Source of the DNA: CAYSNP01 sp964432485
GTDB lineage: Bacteria > Bacillota > Clostridia > Christensenellales > DTU072
Length of the DNA: 64,000 nt
Assembly: GCA_964432485.1 (NCBI GenBank)
Contig: CAYSNP010000003.1
Span: 26,302-90,301, forward strand
Direction of reading: 5' to 3'
Shown: piece by piece, positions 33,702 through 43,473 of the stretch
Layout of the letters: the number at the start of each line of letters is the position of its first letter
Position numbering within the stretch: position 1 is the first letter of the stretch
The notes under the pieces: generated by a model
Told to the model about the DNA's origin: nothing
Databases searched by the model: none
Seen by the model: the letters and a program-made list of their open reading frames with translations, nothing else
Position numbers and translations under genes: made by a program

Positions 33702-34427
33702 ATGTTGGAAATTAAAAATCTATACAAGAAGTACCTCAACAGCGAAAGATTTGCAGTCGAGAATTTAAGTCTTGAACTTAAAGAAGGAGAAATTTTTGGA
33801 TTCCTCGGAAAAAACGGTGCAGGCAAAAGCACCACATTAAAATGCGTTACAGGGATATATCCTTTTAACGGTGGCTCAATCAAGGTATGCGGCAAAGACA
33901 TAAGGGAAGAAAGTATCGATGCCAAACTCAATATGGGATATGTGCCGGACAATCACAGCGTTTATGAAAAACTCACCGGCAGGGAATATATTAATTATAT
34001 TGCCGACCTTTACAGGGTCAGCAAGTTTGATAGGATGGAACGCTTTACAAGGTTTGTAAAAATGTTTCGCCTTTCTCATGCGGTAGATACACAAATCAAA
34101 TCTTACTCTCACGGTATGAAGCAAAAGATTTGCATAATTGCGGCGCTTATTCACCAACCCCGCCTTTGGGTGTTGGACGAACCTATGATGGGGCTAGACC
34201 CCCAATCTATGGTAGAGATTATCAGTTACATGCGGGAGCATTGCAAGCAAGGCAATACTGTGTTCTTTTCGTCGCACAATTTGGACCTTGTTGCCAAGCT
34301 ATGCGATAGGGCAGCTATTATCCATGAGGGCAAGTTGCATGATATAATTGACCTTACTGTCAAAGGCAATAAGGAAACATTGGAAGAAGACTTCCTTTCT
34401 ATAACTAGGGAAGAAGAGGAGGGTTAA
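33702..34427 (+). CDS. ABC transporter ATP-binding protein
   Basis: Drives an exporter together with the next gene. The 241-residue product has Walker A GKNGAGKST (~38-46), a signature of the SHGMKQK type (SYSHGMKQKI), Walker B LWVLDEPMMGLDP and the switch His in FFSSHNL. SHGMKQ-type signatures are typical of ABC-2-like drug, lantibiotic or exopolysaccharide exporters. It heads an operon whose later genes encode two large envelope proteins. The gap to the permease is 2 bp. Confidence 0.93.
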   Translation: MLEIKNLYKKYLNSERFAVENLSLELKEGEIFGFLGKNGAGKSTTLKCVTGIYPFNGGSIKVCGKDIREESIDAKLNMGYVPDNHSVYEKLTGREYINYIADLYRVSKFDRMERFTRFVKMFRLSHAVDTQIKSYSHGMKQKICIIAALIHQPRLWVLDEPMMGLDPQSMVEIISYMREHCKQGNTVFFSSHNLDLVAKLCDRAAIIHEGKLHDIIDLTVKGNKETLEEDFLSITREEEEG

Positions 34428-34429
34428 GG

Positions 34430-36073
34430 ATGAAGAGTACCTATACCCTGTTAAAGTTAGAGTTTAGGAATAACTTTGGCGTTTTTTCTTTAAAAGATAA
34501 AAAGATGGTGAAAAAAACTATAGGCACAGCTGTCTTTGTGATAGTCTTTTATCTTTTTCTTTTATGGGCAAGCGAAGTATTGTTTGAAATGTTTGCAAAA
34601 GAAGGGCTGGCTTATGAGATTCTGGTATTCTTATTTACAGCTATGTTCCTGTTCTTTGTGCTCTCAGGTATTTCCAGTACATCTAAGGTATTGTATTACA
34701 AGGGCGATAACGAAATGCTTATGCGCCTGCCTGTCAAGGGATACGAAGTTTTTATTTCCAAAACCCTATACCTTATTATTAATCAAATCCTATTAACAGG
34801 TGTAGTGCTTGTCCCTGTTATGTTTGCTTACTCTAATGTGGTAGAAGTGCCTAAGCAATTTCTAAAGCTAATCCCTGCGGCAACTGCATTTATAGTGTTT
34901 ATACCCTTTTTTATCAGCAATCTGCTGGCTATACCCGCTATGGTGCTCACCAATAAGATAAGGCATAGGTTTGGGCTTGTTATTGTAATTATGGTAATAG
35001 GCGTTACGGTTATGTTTACCGTTTATATGATGCTCTTTGAAAGTATGGTAACCTACCTTAAAGGGCAAAGCTTTTCCGTATTTGACCCCGAAGTAGTGCA
35101 AGTATTTAAGCAAGTGGCAAGCTACTGCTATCCTACTAAATACTTTGCCGACTTAGTGCTGCAAAGGAGTCCGGTTGTTGCTCTTTTCTTATTAATGCTA
35201 ATTTCCTTATTCTTACTTTTCTTAAATATACTTCTAGTCGTCTTTGTATATCAAAAGACTTTGCTTAAAAATATAGAAATAGAGGGCTCTGCATATCGTA
35301 AAAAGCGTGGGCGTTTTGTGCATCGTTCTATCTTTTCCACTCTTTTAAGAAAGGAGTTTCTGCAGGTGTTGCGCTCTGTCAATTATTCTTTTCAATACTT
35401 TGTGCTTGCATTTTCTATGCCTGTAATGGTGTATTTCTGCAATGAGATAGCCATTAAGATTGGCCGCAATGATATAGGCGATAAGATTATATTAGGGCTT
35501 ACCCTGCTGGTTATGCTTATCTTCAATACTGTAATTATCTCCTTTTCTGCCACCAGTATTACCCGAGAAGGGGACAATTTTTACCATACAAAAGTGATAC
35601 CTGTATCCATCCGCAAACAACTAGCAGCTAAGTTTACTATGTATCTCTTTATTTCAATACTGGCAAATGCGGCAACTACCGCACTGATAATCTATCGAAA
35701 GCAAATTGGTTTGCTGGAAGGTGTTTGGCTCTTTGGAATCATACAATTTATAGGAATATCTTTGACCTTGCGTTCTATGAAAATGGATGTCAAGCGTCCT
35801 AAGTTCAATTTAAGCGGACAAGGTGAGTTGGTTAGCGGCAATGTAAATACTACCGCAAGTGTAGGTTTAGGCTTTGCTGTAAGTGTAATTATTGGCATCT
35901 TAGCTATGCTTATCTCTTATTTGCTGGACTCTTTCTTTGCTATCAACACTGAGGTGCTAAGTGTAGACCAATGGATGCTAGTAATTATTAGCGGTATTTC
36001 TCTTATCTTTGGTATATACTGCATACTCTCTTACCAAATCAACTTGAAGAAGCATTACAATAGAATCACGTAA
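34430..36073 (+). CDS. ABC transporter permease (ABC-2-like exporter)
   Basis: The 547-residue product has about twelve hydrophobic segments in two groups (roughly 30-60 to 245-270, and 320-345 to 515-535), separated by a basic cytoplasmic loop (YRKKRGRFVHRS at ~290). This fits a fused permease of the ABC-2 superfamily, in which one polypeptide supplies both halves. Substrate unknown. It is followed after 33 bp by the two Big2 proteins, so it might act in their export or assembly, but this rests on position only. Confidence 0.85.
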   Translation: MKSTYTLLKLEFRNNFGVFSLKDKKMVKKTIGTAVFVIVFYLFLLWASEVLFEMFAKEGLAYEILVFLFTAMFLFFVLSGISSTSKVLYYKGDNEMLMRLPVKGYEVFISKTLYLIINQILLTGVVLVPVMFAYSNVVEVPKQFLKLIPAATAFIVFIPFFISNLLAIPAMVLTNKIRHRFGLVIVIMVIGVTVMFTVYMMLFESMVTYLKGQSFSVFDPEVVQVFKQVASYCYPTKYFADLVLQRSPVVALFLLMLISLFLLFLNILLVVFVYQKTLLKNIEIEGSAYRKKRGRFVHRSIFSTLLRKEFLQVLRSVNYSFQYFVLAFSMPVMVYFCNEIAIKIGRNDIGDKIILGLTLLVMLIFNTVIISFSATSITREGDNFYHTKVIPVSIRKQLAAKFTMYLFISILANAATTALIIYRKQIGLLEGVWLFGIIQFIGISLTLRSMKMDVKRPKFNLSGQGELVSGNVNTTASVGLGFAVSVIIGILAMLISYLLDSFFAINTEVLSVDQWMLVIISGISLIFGIYCILSYQINLKKHYNRIT

Positions 36074-36106
36074 ACCGATAAAAGGTGTCCCGTAAAGGTA
36101 ACTAAT

Positions 36107-38851
36107 ATGAAAAAGTTTTTAATTGCTGTGCTATTAATCATCCCTATTGTAGTAATATTTGCTTTAATGCTTACTGGCGTAATTATTTCCAATACCATAA
36201 ATGTCAATGCAGAACAAATGATTATCCACGACATCAATGATAGCATATTTGATACCAAGCGCACTTATACCTTGCCTCTTGAGGGCGGAAAGCTGCAAAT
36301 TATTATATTTATCTTGCCTGCAATCAGTTTTGATTCCGAAGTGGCATACGAATATACGGAAGACAGCGAGGGAGAAGTTGACCTTATCAAACAAGAGGGG
36401 CATAAATATGTTATTGTGCCTAAAAAAAGCGGTGAGGTTGGCTTAATTATATATCCTCGAAGCAATTACAACTTAAAGCAAGTTATCAATATATACATTA
36501 CCAGCAATTATGTAACTGATTTTAATATAGCTGTAGATGAAAATCCTATACAAGGCACTCTTTTTATCAACAATAGCGTAAAATTGTATGCTTCTTTTTA
36601 TCCTGCAGAGGCAATTGGAGCCAATATTATCACTTGGCAAAGCAGCAACCCTTCCGCAGTGGCTGTAGATAAGAATGGACTGGCTAAAGTTAAAGGCAAA
36701 GGCAGCGCAATAATTAGTGCCAGCGTAACAGATATGGCAGATGTCAAGCGCACAGCACAAATTGAGGTAAGTACAGAGCAGGCAATTACCAAGCAAAAAA
36801 CCGTTTATCTAAGCAACCAATTCAACAATGAGGATTGGGTGCTGGATAATTTGGTGCTGCATAATGGCGGTGATATAGAGATTGCTACTGTCGCCTCAAG
36901 CAGCGAGTTTACTACTTATAAGGTATTCCAAGGAGATAGAGAAGAAGAAATTAATGTATTTAATATCCCTGATGGCGAATGGGATATTCTTAACCGTGAA
37001 AACTTTTCCACAATTTACATAGATAATGGCGGCTACTTTTTAGAAGCCGCATATTTAGACTTTGCCGCTGCTCGCTCTTTGTCCCCTGTTTTTACATCCG
37101 GCAATGAAAATGTGCTAAAAGTAATGGCATCAGGGATGCTAATGCCAATAAAACAAGGTATAGCTGTAGTCAGAGCCACAGTTGCCAACGGAGAATATAA
37201 AGAAATAGAAATCAAGGTATCTCATAGAGCCAATACCTTTGCGCTTAACCTTACCGAAGTGGACAATAAAGTAGGTATTAAGCTGGAAAGGGTATGGGGC
37301 TACAACTTTATTAGCGGCAGCCTTGACCCTCAAGATTATACCCATAGCCATACGCTCTTTTTTCATTCGGAATCTGCTACTTTTAGGGGCATAGTTATAG
37401 ATGACTTTAAGCTATATTGGGAAGCCGACAATTCTGACTATGCTACCGTAGGCCAAGACGGGCTTGTTACTTTTACAGAGCAGGCTTGCGGTAAAGATGT
37501 TAAGATACAAGCCTCCGAGTTAGTGCATGGGGTAAAAACCAAATTATCTAAAAGCTATACTTTTAGAGTGCTTGCAGATAAAGAAGCAGTTAATGTTTTT
37601 GAAGAAGATACTAACTTAGATGTAGGTAGTAGACGCAATATTATCAATTATTTATCAGATTACCGCAAAGTGCCAATAGCATTGCACACCGATATCTTTA
37701 TAGAGATAGAAAAGCTTGCAGACTCTGTTTTTTATGCTCGTATTTCCAATTGCATTTATGGCAACGGATACACTATAAGTGCAGAAGGCTGGCCTAATAG
37801 ATATGACAGTAGCTACAAGCCTATTGCCGGCAACGAAAAGGGCACCAGCCGTAATACAAGAGTATTTGATATTGTAGCTTCGCATATTAAGGCGGATTTG
37901 CCCGAGTTTGTTATAGAAAATCTATCTTTTAAAGGTGCGCCTATCTCAGGCGACAAAGCAGTAGAGTTAACGGACTTTAAGAATAGAGGTTCCGGCATAG
38001 ATGTTAATATTAATAAAGACTATAAAGCCACACCTATTAAGTTTAGGTACAATCATTTACGGTACTTTAATGATTGTATACATGCGTATTGCGCTCGTGG
38101 CGAGTACTCATATAATATTGCGGTAGAAGGCTCTATTATAGGAGATTGTCATGGTTTTCCTTTTTATATAGAGCAAAGGAATCATTATCCGGATAGCTAT
38201 TTATTATTTAAGAATATAGTGTTTAAGCCATCAATGGGTCCTTCTATGATGTATTTACCAATTACAATAGCCGGCAATATCACCTTGCAGGATATTCCTG
38301 ATGAGATAAAAGTAAATGTTGCCATTGAAGGATTTATTGACAATTATAATTGGAAAAGAATTAATCAGTTAAGCTCTATTTTCATGGGTCTTTTAGATCC
38401 TTCATTTGTGGAAGGTTTTCCGGGAATAGAGGATGCATTGCAGGGTTTTCTAGGGGATGATTTAGAAAGGATTCTTAAAAAAGAAAAATATAACAATTTA
38501 AGATATACTGATAGTGAAGGTAAAGAGTGGGTCTCCTTAATGGGCTTTATTAATGGCATGTGGAATAGTATTGATCTTGGTACCATAACAATAAAAGAGC
38601 CTAACTATACTACATTAGAGTTGCCTATGCCTACTATTAAAGATGGTGGGATGGTCGGAGCGCTGTTGCTTATATTAAGATCTAGCTTTTCTATCCCCGT
38701 AGCGCCCGGGTCATCTACCAAAGAGGCACCGCCAATGGACAAGTCTTGTTATATTATTTCATATAAATTCAAAAATAATCAGCCTGCAATATTGCCCGGA
38801 CAAGCTTGCCCAAGTGATGAGAACTTATTAAAACGCCTACAAGGTGAATAA
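36107..38851 (+). CDS. large membrane-anchored surface protein with Big2 domain, copy 1
   Basis: A 914-residue protein with an N-terminal signal-anchor (residues ~3-28, no lipobox) and the rest outside the cell. A bacterial Ig-like (Big2) domain lies at ~150-220 (ITWQSSNPSAVAVDKNGLAK then VKGKGSAIISASV). Further beta-rich stretches at ~330-380 and ~440-500 look like degenerate Big2 repeats. The C-terminal third (~500-760) carries short beta motifs such as IYGNGYTISAEG and YNIAVEGSIIGDC, reminiscent of right-handed parallel beta-helix proteins. Residues 1-~490 are almost identical to the next gene (only two differences, near residues 19-21), while the C-terminal part has diverged. AAAGGTAACT precedes the ATG. 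Function unknown: an adhesin or envelope component is likely. Confidence 0.8.
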   Translation: MKKFLIAVLLIIPIVVIFALMLTGVIISNTINVNAEQMIIHDINDSIFDTKRTYTLPLEGGKLQIIIFILPAISFDSEVAYEYTEDSEGEVDLIKQEGHKYVIVPKKSGEVGLIIYPRSNYNLKQVINIYITSNYVTDFNIAVDENPIQGTLFINNSVKLYASFYPAEAIGANIITWQSSNPSAVAVDKNGLAKVKGKGSAIISASVTDMADVKRTAQIEVSTEQAITKQKTVYLSNQFNNEDWVLDNLVLHNGGDIEIATVASSSEFTTYKVFQGDREEEINVFNIPDGEWDILNRENFSTIYIDNGGYFLEAAYLDFAAARSLSPVFTSGNENVLKVMASGMLMPIKQGIAVVRATVANGEYKEIEIKVSHRANTFALNLTEVDNKVGIKLERVWGYNFISGSLDPQDYTHSHTLFFHSESATFRGIVIDDFKLYWEADNSDYATVGQDGLVTFTEQACGKDVKIQASELVHGVKTKLSKSYTFRVLADKEAVNVFEEDTNLDVGSRRNIINYLSDYRKVPIALHTDIFIEIEKLADSVFYARISNCIYGNGYTISAEGWPNRYDSSYKPIAGNEKGTSRNTRVFDIVASHIKADLPEFVIENLSFKGAPISGDKAVELTDFKNRGSGIDVNINKDYKATPIKFRYNHLRYFNDCIHAYCARGEYSYNIAVEGSIIGDCHGFPFYIEQRNHYPDSYLLFKNIVFKPSMGPSMMYLPITIAGNITLQDIPDEIKVNVAIEGFIDNYNWKRINQLSSIFMGLLDPSFVEGFPGIEDALQGFLGDDLERILKKEKYNNLRYTDSEGKEWVSLMGFINGMWNSIDLGTITIKEPNYTTLELPMPTIKDGGMVGALLLILRSSFSIPVAPGSSTKEAPPMDKSCYIISYKFKNNQPAILPGQACPSDENLLKRLQGE
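36173..37574 (+). repeat. near-identical 1.4-kb direct repeat, unit 1 (unit 2 at 38918-40319)
   Basis: The two Big2 genes are offset by 2745 bp. From 36173 to 37574 I find no difference to 38918-40319 in the stretches compared. A few substitutions occur only in the first 66 bp of the genes, and divergence sets in abruptly after 37574. Confidence 0.85.
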
Positions 38852-41605
38852 GTGAAAAAGTTTTTAATTGCTGTGCTATTAATAATCCCTATTGTAGTCA
38901 TATTTACCTTAACGCTTACTGGCGTAATTATTTCCAATACCATAAATGTCAATGCAGAACAAATGATTATCCACGACATCAATGATAGCATATTTGATAC
39001 CAAGCGCACTTATACCTTGCCTCTTGAGGGCGGAAAGCTGCAAATTATTATATTTATCTTGCCTGCAATCAGTTTTGATTCCGAAGTGGCATACGAATAT
39101 ACGGAAGACAGCGAGGGAGAAGTTGACCTTATCAAACAAGAGGGGCATAAATATGTTATTGTGCCTAAAAAAAGCGGTGAGGTTGGCTTAATTATATATC
39201 CTCGAAGCAATTACAACTTAAAGCAAGTTATCAATATATACATTACCAGCAATTATGTAACTGATTTTAATATAGCTGTAGATGAAAATCCTATACAAGG
39301 CACTCTTTTTATCAACAATAGCGTAAAATTGTATGCTTCTTTTTATCCTGCAGAGGCAATTGGAGCCAATATTATCACTTGGCAAAGCAGCAACCCTTCC
39401 GCAGTGGCTGTAGATAAGAATGGACTGGCTAAAGTTAAAGGCAAAGGCAGCGCAATAATTAGTGCCAGCGTAACAGATATGGCAGATGTCAAGCGCACAG
39501 CACAAATTGAGGTAAGTACAGAGCAGGCAATTACCAAGCAAAAAACCGTTTATCTAAGCAACCAATTCAACAATGAGGATTGGGTGCTGGATAATTTGGT
39601 GCTGCATAATGGCGGTGATATAGAGATTGCTACTGTCGCCTCAAGCAGCGAGTTTACTACTTATAAGGTATTCCAAGGAGATAGAGAAGAAGAAATTAAT
39701 GTATTTAATATCCCTGATGGCGAATGGGATATTCTTAACCGTGAAAACTTTTCCACAATTTACATAGATAATGGCGGCTACTTTTTAGAAGCCGCATATT
39801 TAGACTTTGCCGCTGCTCGCTCTTTGTCCCCTGTTTTTACATCCGGCAATGAAAATGTGCTAAAAGTAATGGCATCAGGGATGCTAATGCCAATAAAACA
39901 AGGTATAGCTGTAGTCAGAGCCACAGTTGCCAACGGAGAATATAAAGAAATAGAAATCAAGGTATCTCATAGAGCCAATACCTTTGCGCTTAACCTTACC
40001 GAAGTGGACAATAAAGTAGGTATTAAGCTGGAAAGGGTATGGGGCTACAACTTTATTAGCGGCAGCCTTGACCCTCAAGATTATACCCATAGCCATACGC
40101 TCTTTTTTCATTCGGAATCTGCTACTTTTAGGGGCATAGTTATAGATGACTTTAAGCTATATTGGGAAGCCGACAATTCTGACTATGCTACCGTAGGCCA
40201 AGACGGGCTTGTTACTTTTACAGAGCAGGCTTGCGGTAAAGATGTTAAGATACAAGCCTCCGAGTTAGTGCATGGGGTAAAAACCAAATTATCTAAAAGC
40301 TATACTTTTAGAGTGCTTGAAGATAAAAAAGCAGTTAATGTTTTTAAGGAGGACTTATCCCTTAATGTAGGCGGGCATCGCAATATTATCAATTATTTAT
40401 CAGACAATCAGGAGCTGCCTATAGCTCTGCATACTGATATTGATATTGTTTTGCAAGTAATAGGCGGCGGCCGCTACGCGCGATTAAGGAACAGCTTTTA
40501 CGGCAACGGATATACAGTAAGTGCAGAAGCATGGGGAAGCCGATATGATGTTAAGAATGGATATGCGCCAATCCCGGGTATGGAAAATGGAGTTTGGCGC
40601 TATTCCACCTCGTTTTTAATTGATAACAGGCTGATAAACTCTGATATTGAGCAGCTAGTTATTGAAAATACTTCTTTCAAAGGCTCTCCGATACCCTCAG
40701 AAGGAACAATTCAACTCGAAGATTTTGATTCTCGCGGTAGAGGCATAGATGTTTATTTTGAAGATGCGCAACCTGCACCGCCAATTAAGCTAAGGTACAA
40801 TCATTTGCGCTACTATGGCGATTGCATCCATTTGCTGGTAGGTCTTAATTCAGAGATTTCTTACGACTTAGCTATCGAAGGTTCTATTATAGGAGATTGC
40901 AGCAATTACCCTGTATATATTGAAGAGAGAGGGCCTATTCCCAATAGTAGTTTATTGATAAAGAATGTTGTTTTCAAGCCTTCTATAGGCCCGTCTATTA
41001 TATTTATGCCTCTTGCAATTGGCTCGGGTATTACTTATCAAGATATACCTGATAAGACTATAATAAATCTAACTTTTGAAGGCTTTATAGACAATTACAA
41101 TTGGAAAAGAATAAGTCAGTTGGACACTCTCTTTATGGGGCTGATAGATCCGGCCTTCCTTCAAGATTTTCCAATGATAAATGATTTATTTAAAAATTAT
41201 TTGAAAAAGAGTATGGAAGATTTGTTGGCTAAGAGCAAGTATCAAAGCTTAAAATATACAGACGAAGAGGGTAAAGAATGGGTTTCGCTAATGGGCTTAA
41301 TTGCAGGGCTTTGGAGCGATGCTGCGGTTGAAACAGTAAGTATCAAAGTTCCGTCTTATGAAATGCTTATCTTGCCTATGCCTTCAAAAGAAGAAGCTCC
41401 TATGCTAAAAGCAGCTCTTGATATTTTCAGCGTCTTTTTTACAGCCCCTGATAAGCCTAATTCTGACATTAAAGTTTCTTTACCTTTGGACAAGCCTTGC
41501 TATGTGCTCAGTTATAAATTTAAGCGTAATAAACCTGATATCCTGCCCGGGCAACCTTGCCCAAGTGACGAACACTTATTAAAACGCCTACAAGGTGAAG
41601 GGTAA
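38852..41605 (+). CDS. large membrane-anchored surface protein with Big2 domain, copy 2
   Basis: Paralogue of the preceding gene, 917 residues, starting with GTG directly after the TAA of copy 1, with AAGGTG 6 nt upstream. The signal-anchor, Big2 domain and further beta repeats (residues 1-~490) match copy 1 almost base for base over about 1.47 kb. From ~residue 491 on, similarity drops sharply, but many landmarks are kept (YNHLRY..DCIH, EGSIIGDC, EGFIDNYNWKRI, ILPGQ.CPSDE.LLKRLQGE). The pair is therefore old, and the first half has been made uniform recently. The gene ends at a strong terminator and is the last in the ABC exporter operon. Confidence 0.8.
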   Translation: MKKFLIAVLLIIPIVVIFTLTLTGVIISNTINVNAEQMIIHDINDSIFDTKRTYTLPLEGGKLQIIIFILPAISFDSEVAYEYTEDSEGEVDLIKQEGHKYVIVPKKSGEVGLIIYPRSNYNLKQVINIYITSNYVTDFNIAVDENPIQGTLFINNSVKLYASFYPAEAIGANIITWQSSNPSAVAVDKNGLAKVKGKGSAIISASVTDMADVKRTAQIEVSTEQAITKQKTVYLSNQFNNEDWVLDNLVLHNGGDIEIATVASSSEFTTYKVFQGDREEEINVFNIPDGEWDILNRENFSTIYIDNGGYFLEAAYLDFAAARSLSPVFTSGNENVLKVMASGMLMPIKQGIAVVRATVANGEYKEIEIKVSHRANTFALNLTEVDNKVGIKLERVWGYNFISGSLDPQDYTHSHTLFFHSESATFRGIVIDDFKLYWEADNSDYATVGQDGLVTFTEQACGKDVKIQASELVHGVKTKLSKSYTFRVLEDKKAVNVFKEDLSLNVGGHRNIINYLSDNQELPIALHTDIDIVLQVIGGGRYARLRNSFYGNGYTVSAEAWGSRYDVKNGYAPIPGMENGVWRYSTSFLIDNRLINSDIEQLVIENTSFKGSPIPSEGTIQLEDFDSRGRGIDVYFEDAQPAPPIKLRYNHLRYYGDCIHLLVGLNSEISYDLAIEGSIIGDCSNYPVYIEERGPIPNSSLLIKNVVFKPSIGPSIIFMPLAIGSGITYQDIPDKTIINLTFEGFIDNYNWKRISQLDTLFMGLIDPAFLQDFPMINDLFKNYLKKSMEDLLAKSKYQSLKYTDEEGKEWVSLMGLIAGLWSDAAVETVSIKVPSYEMLILPMPSKEEAPMLKAALDIFSVFFTAPDKPNSDIKVSLPLDKPCYVLSYKFKRNKPDILPGQPCPSDEHLLKRLQGEG

Positions 41606-41610
41606 TACAA

Positions 41611-41643
41611 AAGCCTTTGGAAAGAGTTCCAAAGGCTTTTTTT
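41611..41643. terminator. strong terminator between Big2 copy 2 and aldolase
   Basis: Perfect 12-bp stem AAGCCTTTGGAA/TTCCAAAGGCTT (41611-41622 with 41627-41638), loop AGAG, then a T-run. The A-rich left side lets it also serve the convergent aldolase gene. Confidence 0.9.
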
Positions 41644-41664
41644 AATTAAGAATAACAAGTTGTT

Positions 41665-42594
41665 TTAGGCTTTGCCTGCGCAACCTAATACATTGATTAT
41701 TTTATGTCTTACTAACTCTTTTATTGCCGCCCTGGCAGGAGATAGGTATTGTCTAGGGTCAAAATGAGAAGGATTGTCTGCAAAATACTTTCTAACAGTA
41801 GCGGTTACGGCCATTCTTAAATCGCTGTCTATATTGATTTTGCATACAGCCATTTCTGCCGCTTTGCGCAACATATGTTCAGGCACGCCTTTTGCGCCGG
41901 GCATATTGCCGCCATATTGATTAATAATCTCTACCAAATCTTGCGGAACACTGCTTGCACCGTGCAACACGATAGGAAATCCAGGTAATCTTTTAGCAAT
42001 TTCTTCTAAAATATCAAAACGAAGTTTCGCTTCCCCCTTAAACTTAAATGCCCCGTGCGAAGTGCCTATGGCTATTGCCAAACTGTCCACGCCTGTCCGT
42101 TGTACAAACTCCTGCACTTCGTTAGGGTCAGTATAGCGGGAGTCCGCTTCACTTACATTAATAGCGTCCTCTATCCCTGCCAGCCTGCCTAGTTCTGCCT
42201 CTACCGTTACATTGTATTTGTGCGCATAATCTACTACCGCTTTAGTGATTTTGATATTTTCTTCAAAGCTATGGTGCGAGGCATCAATCATAACAGAGCT
42301 AAACCCTTTATCCACGCAATCTTTGCACAACTCAAAGGTATCCCCATGGTCTAAGTGTAGCGCAATAGGGATATCCGTAGTTTCTACAGCCGCTTCTACC
42401 AACTTTTGCAGATATACAGGATGGGCGTATTTACGCGCGCCGGCACTTACTTGCAAGATAAGCGGGGCTCTTTCTTCCTGAGCTGCCGAAACAATACCTT
42501 GGATTGTCTCCATATTGTTTACATTAAAAGCGCCTATTGCATATCCTCCCGCATAGGCTTTTTTGAACATTTCCCTTGTATTAACTAAAGGCAT
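41665..42594 (-). CDS. fba: class II fructose-bisphosphate aldolase
   Basis: Zinc-dependent cleavage of fructose-1,6-bisphosphate into the two triose phosphates. The 309-residue product has GAFNVNNMETIQG at the N-terminus, the zinc and active-site motif LHLDHGDTFE with its two His residues, SVMIDASHHSFEENI, VEAELGRLAGIED and the phosphate-binding VLHGASSVP. I use the ATG at 42594, which has a perfect GGGAGG site 7 nt upstream. An in-frame TTG 15 bp further up lies inside that site. Single-gene unit with two TATAAT-like boxes upstream on the minus strand. Confidence 0.96.
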   Translation of the reverse strand: MPLVNTREMFKKAYAGGYAIGAFNVNNMETIQGIVSAAQEERAPLILQVSAGARKYAHPVYLQKLVEAAVETTDIPIALHLDHGDTFELCKDCVDKGFSSVMIDASHHSFEENIKITKAVVDYAHKYNVTVEAELGRLAGIEDAINVSEADSRYTDPNEVQEFVQRTGVDSLAIAIGTSHGAFKFKGEAKLRFDILEEIAKRLPGFPIVLHGASSVPQDLVEIINQYGGNMPGAKGVPEHMLRKAAEMAVCKINIDSDLRMAVTATVRKYFADNPSHFDPRQYLSPARAAIKELVRHKIINVLGCAGKA

Positions 42595-42704
42595 TTTAGC
42601 ACCTCCCAAAATTCATTATACTATTATTATACTCCTTTTTTAACTTTTGGTCTAGTGTCTGGTGTAAATATTTTCCTATACCATATTCGCCCGACGGCAA
42701 AAAC

Positions 42705-42735
42705 TTTACTACTAGCAAGAAAAATATGATATAAT
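42705..42735 (+). promoter_or_regulatory. promoter of the 42742 gene, leaderless type
   Basis: TTTACT (42705-42710) with 19-bp spacer, or TTACTA with 18, then a perfect TATAAT (42730-42735) ending 6 nt before the ATG at 42742. Transcription should begin at or next to the start codon. Confidence 0.6.
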
Positions 42736-42741
42736 AACGGT

Positions 42742-43464
42742 ATGCTAAAGGAAAATGAAAGAATAGACGACTTAATGTATAAAGGGCTTCAAATCATTCA
42801 GCATAAGGAGGGTTATTGCTTTACTCAAGACAGTATTTTGCTAAGTCATTTTATTAAGGCGGGAGCAAAGGAAACGCTGGTAGATTTGGGCACGGGCAGC
42901 GGAATAATTGCCATTCTGGTAGCTAAAAAAACGCAAGCAAGAAAAATAATAGGCATTGAATTGCAAGAGCGGCTTGCAGATATGGCAAAAAGGAGCGTAG
43001 CTCTCAATGGGTTAAGTGAGCAGGTGCAAATAATAGGTGGCGATATATTAGAGGCGCATACCTTATTAGGGCAAGGCAATATTGATGTAGTATGCACCAA
43101 TCCACCTTACTTGGCAAATAAAAAAGATGCTCTTGACGAAATTGACATTTGCAAAAATGAGGTTGCCATTACTTTAGCGCAGGTAATTAAGTCGGCTAAT
43201 AAATTGTTAAAATATGGCGGCCGATTTTATATGGTGCACCGTGCGGACAGGCTTGCTGATATAATTGCCTTAATGCGTCAAGAGCGGATAGAGCCAAAGC
43301 GGTTGATGCCTATTCAGCCCACCGCAAAAAAGGCGATTGATACCATAGTTATTGAAGGCAAAAAAGGCGGCAAGCCCTCATTGATATTTGACAAGCCTAT
43401 AATAGTATACAATCAAAAAGGTGAACTTACCCCTTATGCCCGCAAGATATACAATTTAGGATAA
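42742..43464 (+). CDS. tRNA1(Val) adenine-37 N6-methyltransferase family protein
   Basis: S-adenosylmethionine-dependent methyltransferase of the TrmN6/YfiC type. The 240-residue product has the N-terminal DDLMYKGLQIIQ.KEGYCFTQDS typical of this family, SAM motif I VDLGTGSGIIAIL at ~45-57 and the adenine-N6 catalytic motif NPPYL (~114-118). In Firmicutes it is regularly next to rsmI, as here (9 bp gap). No Shine-Dalgarno sequence is visible. The TATAAT box lies 6 nt before the ATG, so translation may be leaderless. Confidence 0.9.
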   Translation: MLKENERIDDLMYKGLQIIQHKEGYCFTQDSILLSHFIKAGAKETLVDLGTGSGIIAILVAKKTQARKIIGIELQERLADMAKRSVALNGLSEQVQIIGGDILEAHTLLGQGNIDVVCTNPPYLANKKDALDEIDICKNEVAITLAQVIKSANKLLKYGGRFYMVHRADRLADIIALMRQERIEPKRLMPIQPTAKKAIDTIVIEGKKGGKPSLIFDKPIIVYNQKGELTPYARKIYNLG

Positions 43465-43473
43465 GGAGGAGAG

